Shown one piece after another: positions 21,717-40,888 of a stretch of DNA of 40,888 bases (position 1 is the first letter of the stretch; each line of letters opens with the position of its first letter). The position numbers were made by a program, and so were the translations under genes. Source of the DNA: Zygnema cylindricum (taxonomy: Eukaryota; Streptophyta; Zygnematophyceae; Zygnematales; Zygnemataceae); assembly GCA_037447655.1 (NCBI GenBank), contig JBBHKE010001891.1, positions 194,622 to 235,509 of the forward strand. Direction: 5' to 3'. Under the pieces are notes generated by a model, which saw nothing but the letters and a program-made list of their open reading frames with translations, did not search any database and was not told where the DNA came from.

Positions 21717-21808
21717 GTACTGTACAGTACAATAAAGTACAATACTGAACAGCGGAGTACAGTTTAATTGCATCTACAGTACTGATCTACGCGTCCCAGC
21801 TGAACACT
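21717..21808. repeat. 95-bp direct repeat flanking the nested MITE (right copy)
   Basis: This is the partner of the copy at 20181-20275, with scattered substitutions and a small CAGTACT insertion near 21776. Confidence 0.8.
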
Positions 21809-24800
21809 GTTCGTAAACGTCAAAATTACCGTTAATGATTCCAAAATGTCGCCGACGTTTGTAAATTCGTTTAAGATTTTTTCCTGAGCGAAGCGGCGGG
21901 CATCAGGGCATCCTTGACTTGCAGAAACAGACAAAATTAAATAATAAATGTATGCAAAAGTATTTCACGGCTCCGATTCCACTGTGATTTTTTTTCTTCC
22001 TAAGACGATAGATGGACGGCTAGGATGGGTGAGGTACAGACCTAGATCTTAAAAGGATTCTTCAGATGATGACAACGATGTCCTTTAAAAGCCATCGTCT
22101 TCCGGTTGGTCCATAAATTTCGATGATTTGCGCAAAAAAAAAATCAGTTAATATCTAAGCTTGCCCGTGAAATACCGTCGTTTGGACTTTGTGAATCCGA
22201 AACTATTACAGCAACGGTCCAAAGTACACGATTGAGAGTTCCCGATTTTCAGTTGATTTTTTCTGATTCTGCGCCGACAATCTGGCGGTACGGCCCCGAA
22301 GAAACCAAAACTGGGGGACGGCAGCAATTCTGACAGTTGCGAATTTGCAAAATTGTGAGATATTTGTCACTTCTTCCACATAAGCCTTCCGGGGTCTTTG
22401 GGATTCTATCTACAGCATTTGTCTGTTCCTAGATACCCTCATAAATGCTCCTTGCTGTACTCGACCACGGCAGAAATCTACTGATGGTTTGTAAGTACAA
22501 ACTGGACGGCGTTATTTGGTTTCTGAATGAACCCCTTTCAGTTAGCACGTGGCAGGTCTTTGGCACAAAGGCGGTTTTGGCACTTTTTGCCTGCCATGTG
22601 CACTTTTTCCAACGTTACCAGTGTGCCAGATGAAAACTAAGGGTATGTCCCCATGTACTTGTAACTTAGCGAACTTACTTTGTATTTTAGCGCGGATCCG
22701 CCGGACCCGCTTTTCAAGTGTCCCTATGTGTAAGAACGTATCGTAAGTTACGTTTGTGACGATTGTATACGTCGACAATACCTGTGACGGTTGTCAACGT
22801 CTACAATCTGTGTTGTCGGACGTTATCTTTTGGAACTGCTTGTGTGACGTCGCATGTCTTACCGTGACATTGTAGACGTACCTCCTTCCACCCTGTACCG
22901 TTTCACGGTTGAAGAAGTTGCAATTTGCCTTTGCGTCTCCTGTCCGATCGACGTGAAATGGCATCGGAATTTCGAGACCCCTGCAAAAAAAAAATCCGTA
23001 CTGGACGAAAACGGACAGAACCAAACAAATTGTGTAATTTTCTTTGTCGTATTAAATGCAAACGGACAAAACATAGCGAACTATGTACTTTTCTTTGTCC
23101 TTGGAAATCGTAGGATTTTTGTCGAAATTTATGGCACGTGCGAAAGTATGTTCCTATTTGTCAATCTAAAAAACCTAATTTTAAATCACATCGCGCATGT
23201 GTTTTAAAGATAAGGTTGAAGATGACGTTTTTTGTCGTCGAAGTGGGTCGAAAAGCACAAGACGACAACTTTTCGTACATCCTAAGTTCAAGGATGACGC
23301 AAATTGTACTCTACAAATTTGCGATTCCTTCGTACGGTTGCAACTTAGGCAGTACGGCGCTAAGTTTTACAGCAAAACGACAGGAAAAAACCCTTACTTA
23401 TGCACATGGGGACACACCCTAACATATGATTGGTTTTCTGAGTAGTACGACCGACTATGTGAAATAAAAGGACAGAAATCTCCAGCTGCACGTAGGCTCT
23501 TGTCGCATGCTACAGTAGTTCTAATACAGCCAACGCTTTGCTGGCCCATGCTGGTAATGTACAAAAGTACAAAATGAGCCAAATCTTAAGCAATCCTCTC
23601 ATATCGCAAGAGACATAACCAGTTTACAGCAAGCATTTCGAAAAGCTTACAGCACGCGTTTCCATGCAGAGTTATCGTTTGCGATTATTCCACATCACCC
23701 TGACCGTACATGTCGCCACCCGTGGTGTCACGTGCTCCGGGGCTGCAAAACGCCAAAACCTATCCTATAAGTTTATCCGAGGACCAGGACGCCAGGCATT
23801 TGCCATCCGGGCAAAAAGTGCACTTTTTCTTCACACATTCTTACAAAACCTGTATGTGTGAACACTCCCGCTCAGATATTTACCGTCTTTGCCGGTACCG
23901 ACCATTGTTTTCAAAGTACAGTATTATCGTGCCCTCGCGTGCCAGCTCTTCCAAACAAGACTTTTCTTACCGACTTTTTTTCTCTTTATTTTCCCTTTGT
24001 CAGTTACTCCCAAAGTAAGTGCACACTTGTCATGTTTTCTGAGCCACTCGAAAGGTCCGCCTCTTTAATCCAACTCTAGTTCGGTGCACGTCCCCGAGTT
24101 CAAACTAGTAAAGTTACTATAATTGAAAAGACAAAAGCTGCTCCCAGATTTTGGTAATACCCTAGCAGGAAGATTTAGCGAACCGGAGAGTTTGAAGTCA
24201 GGACTCAGCAGGAGACCTTTACAAAGAAAAAAAGTTGTTAGCCACACACTAAGAAAGGGTGCTTATTCTGAGCACACATGTGTGGAGTGCACCCTCTCGA
24301 AAAGGCTCTCAATGAAGGACGTGGCACTGCTGCCTTCCTTCAACTATCTGTAAGCCCAATCTCTTCTGTTTTTTTTACCTTTTTGAGGAGAAACGTGTTT
24401 TTTTACCTTTTTTAAGGAGAAACGTAGGACATTTGTTCAGGAAAAGGGAGACATATCAGCACGTTCTGGAACGTTTTTTTCACACACTTTTCAGCAACAA
24501 TCTCAGAAGACTTTGTTCACTTTTTTCCCAGTCGCTGCAGAGGATTCTTTGTTTTTCCTTTTGAAACACGTTTTTGGCAATATTCGCTTTGCTGATTCTT
24601 GTTGACTGTCCTTGGAGACCAAGAAGAGAGAAAGAGAAAGAAAAGAAGATTTTTTGAAGAGGAAAAGAAGAGCTTTCCATTCCTTCATTCAACTTTCCGT
24701 TGGAGGCAGTTAGTCTCCAAAGGTGAGGGAGATAATAATAGGGCTCTCCAGTAGCACCAGTTTCCGTGTAAACCAGAGTTCCATACAGTCCTGTACAATA

Positions 24801-24840
24801 TCCTGCAACCAGTCTCTATTTGGCTCCATGGTGTATTTCA
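21809..24840. other. Intergenic sequence, no gene recognised
   Basis: No coding or RNA gene is seen. It contains GTGACGNTTGTNNACGTC-type repeats at 22750-22885, inverse to those at 6368-6480. A short tandem duplication of about 50 bases lies at 23005-23100 (AAACGGACAGAACC and AAACGGACAAAACA copies). The tetramer GTAC remains frequent. Confidence 0.45.
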
Positions 24841-25355
24841 GAGCTCCAACGGACAGCTGTCAGGTAGTGGAGTGAGTTTGGATCAGGTCCGGAAGGAGGC
24901 CAGACATCTCTGGTTTCTCTCTGATTTGTCGTTTTGTAAAAATGAAAATGAACTAAATGAACGGTTTCTGTCTCCATTTAAGCTACTGTTCTTGCTATTG
25001 GCTGTTTTTGTAAAGGCAGTATCTTCCATCCTGTCAGGATATAGACATTGTATATGTCTATCGTATACTGTATATTGTAAAATTTTATATGTGTATTGTA
25101 ATGTAACGTGGCTGTGTCTTCCATCCCGTCAGGATCTGTATATCGCATATGGACATAATATAATCGTATTTTTGTATTATTCGCATTACATATTGTTTAT
25201 TTGTATGTATATCATGTATCGTGTAAGCGTATTGTATACCGATATGTATATGCATTGTTGCATTTTGGAGATAGTTGTTGATCAATGTGATGTCTTTTAT
25301 GCTCAAAATGTCGGATTTTTGTTGTTCTGATTTTGCTCGTTTGGTTGGTACAGTA

Positions 25356-25543
25356 CACCGTTATCACTATTAATATTTATTTCAGTTTTTGAACTCATTT
25401 TGTGCCGTGCACACTTTATGTCATTTGACGGTTGTGACAGTAATGTTGTTTTTACCATTCGATTGGCTCCCCAAATGAGAATCTGACCGTTGTGCACCGA
25501 GAAAGGCGGAAAAAAACATTAACGTTAATTGCAATGCACGGTG
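25356..25543. mobile_element. TA-flanked MITE, CACCGCGAATCG family (copy 5)
   Basis: The left TIR is CACCGTTATCACTATTAATA and the right end (opposite strand) is CACCGTGCATTGCAATTAAC. TA flanks both ends. It is diverged, at 188 bp, and lies about 650 bases upstream of the neochrome start codon. Confidence 0.65.
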
Positions 25544-25944
25544 TAGTTTATTTTTTAGTTTAAGGCCCAACCTTTTAGCATGTCAGGAAACATTTCAGTG
25601 TGATTTCTGTCACGTTTGTCTGATTTGCAATGCTCGCATTTAAGTTCCTTCCTAGAATGCCGTGATGCAGGTTTTTTTCCTTTGCCACCTGCTTTAAATC
25701 CCTCAAAAAGCAACAACCAAATTTTGTTAAATTGTATTGGAGTCATTATATACATTTTCTGCTGTCTATCATGTGAGTCAATCGTGCATTTTTTTTGAGG
25801 TATGGGACTGCTTTTGCAGGACTTATACCATCCAGTAGCTTTTTTTTTGTTAATTCTCGTGTAAGTATCTAGAATTCCTGGCTGTCGTAGTTCTGAATAT
25901 AAATCCTTTTAAGTTTTACCCCCATCCCTTTCCTCTGCCTCCTT

Positions 25945-26023
25945 TACCTTCCATCTCTTCCCTTCTGTCTGTTTTTTGTTTTGTAATAGTAATTTGTGAC
26001 CAAGTGTGCCCTGAATCAAACAA

Positions 26024-26098
<75 letters not shown>

Positions 26099-26200
26099 GC
26101 TCGCGCTCTCTCCCTCCCCTTACCGTCCATCTCTGCCCTTCTCTCTGTTTTTTTGCTGCAGTCACTAATTTGCGACCAAGTACACCCTGAGCTAAACAAA
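25945..26200 (+). repeat. Duplicated leader/acceptor sequence flanking a (CT)n tract upstream of neochrome
   Basis: 25945-26024 and 26121-26200 are about 80-base imperfect direct copies at a constant offset of 176 bases. For example, AATTTGTGACCAAGTGTGCC matches AATTTGCGACCAAGTACACC. A (CT)n tract (about 26025-26094) separates them. The downstream copy has a good acceptor (TTTTTTTGCTGCAG, ending 26160) and runs directly into the ATG at 26201. It probably marks the 3' end of a 5'-UTR intron and the UTR itself. Confidence 0.75.
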
Positions 26201-40200
<14,000 letters not shown>

Positions 40201-40799
40201 TATCTCCTATGCCCATACTGAATCTATTCAGGGCTGGATATGTGAAATACTCTACCCCAATTTATATCCGGCTTAATGAGAATTAAAAGGTAAAACAACC
40301 ATAGTGGAGCAAATGAACCAAGTTTAGGTGAAAAATTTGCCAGAAAACAATAAAGCAGAAATGAATACCTTTTTTAAGACTCACATTTTTGTCATTTATT
40401 TCATTTTTGTCCGGACAACAGGTGTCTATATTTGTTGTCTTTTTTGTTTTTTCTGCTGCAAGGACCATCAACCTTTGTACATCGATTAAACATTTTTACT
40501 GATCCATTTAAAATCAAACCTATTATTTGAAACTTACGTCAAACTTAAGCATCCTTGAAAAGAAAATATGCCTGTATAGAACTGCTGTTTATGTAAAATT
40601 ATGACAAGCAGTGAATTGCCATACTGTGTCCTGTATTTTGTCTTTCTTTCATATTTTGTCTTTTACAGTTTTTTTTCTGTTTTGGTATCTATTTCACCTT
40701 TTTTTTTATCTTTCCAGTGAATATAACTTCAGAATTATGATCCATACTGTTTTTGGTATTATGGCTCATCAGTAAATTTTCCCTTTTTGTGGTCTCTCC

Positions 40800-40875
<76 letters not shown>

Positions 40876-40888
40876 CTCTATCTCTATC
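40201..40888. other. Neochrome 3' region or last intron, ending in (CT)n
   Basis: No further kinase-like coding was found. A second possible acceptor (TTTTATCTTTCCAG, ending 40717) is followed at once by TGA, which would end the protein at SK. 40801-40871 is another (CT)n tract running to the window edge. The true 3' end may lie beyond the window. Confidence 0.4.

Noticed and set aside
22445-24353. Several 60-120-codon frames in the neochrome upstream region
   Set aside because: They overlap one another on both strands, lack motifs and show no consistent codon or splice pattern.

Overview
This window is plant-type nuclear DNA. It has many GT-AG introns, long pyrimidine-rich and (CT)n tracts, and abundant non-autonomous transposons. 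The best guess for the host is a zygnematophycean streptophyte alga, a relative of Mougeotia, Zygnema, Mesotaenium or the desmids. The main reason is a multi-exon neochrome, a fusion of phytochrome, two LOV domains and an AGC kinase. Neochromes are known only from zygnematophyte algae, hornworts and ferns. Both LOV domains here have lost flavin-pocket residues, which fits the algal branch best. Genus cannot be settled from this sequence.

Layout. (1) 120-1867, minus strand: three exons of a plant-type xylulose kinase, running off the left edge; its first exon was not found. (2) 1868-7810: no gene seen. It holds repeats, a 135-bp TIR element, a ~0.9-kb fold-back and a TA-flanked MITE. (3) ~7811-14842, plus strand: a class-I glutamine amidotransferase-like gene of the Arabidopsis GAT1_2.1 type, in about seven exons. 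Two of its introns end in degenerate tandem copies of their own 3' splice-site region. (4) 14843-26200: ~11 kb of nested hAT-like elements and MITEs with no convincing gene. (5) 26201 to about 40200, plus strand: the neochrome, with 26 exons identified plus a doubtful last one.

Most notable points. The neochrome keeps its bilin-binding Cys, PHY tongue and kinase catalytic residues. LOV2, however, has Leu at the photo-adduct Cys position and has lost the flavin-contact Asn and Gln residues, and LOV1 keeps the Cys but has lost most contacts. The protein therefore looks like a red/far-red-only kinase. Its fifth intron carries a 553-bp TRIM-like LTR element with 246-bp LTRs, a tRNA-iMet-type primer-binding site and a 5-bp target duplication. 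Each LTR contains a tRNA-like unit with A box, B box and a TTTT terminator. This resembles Cassandra, which carries 5S rRNA in its LTRs, but with a tRNA module instead. Introns of both large genes also repeatedly show local tandem duplications that include splice sites.

The three genes do not form a pathway. Xylulose kinase serves sugar metabolism, the GAT-like protein glutamine or gamma-glutamyl metabolism, and neochrome light-directed responses such as chloroplast movement. Exon boundaries were read by eye from splice consensus, phase and family alignment from memory; no searches were run.
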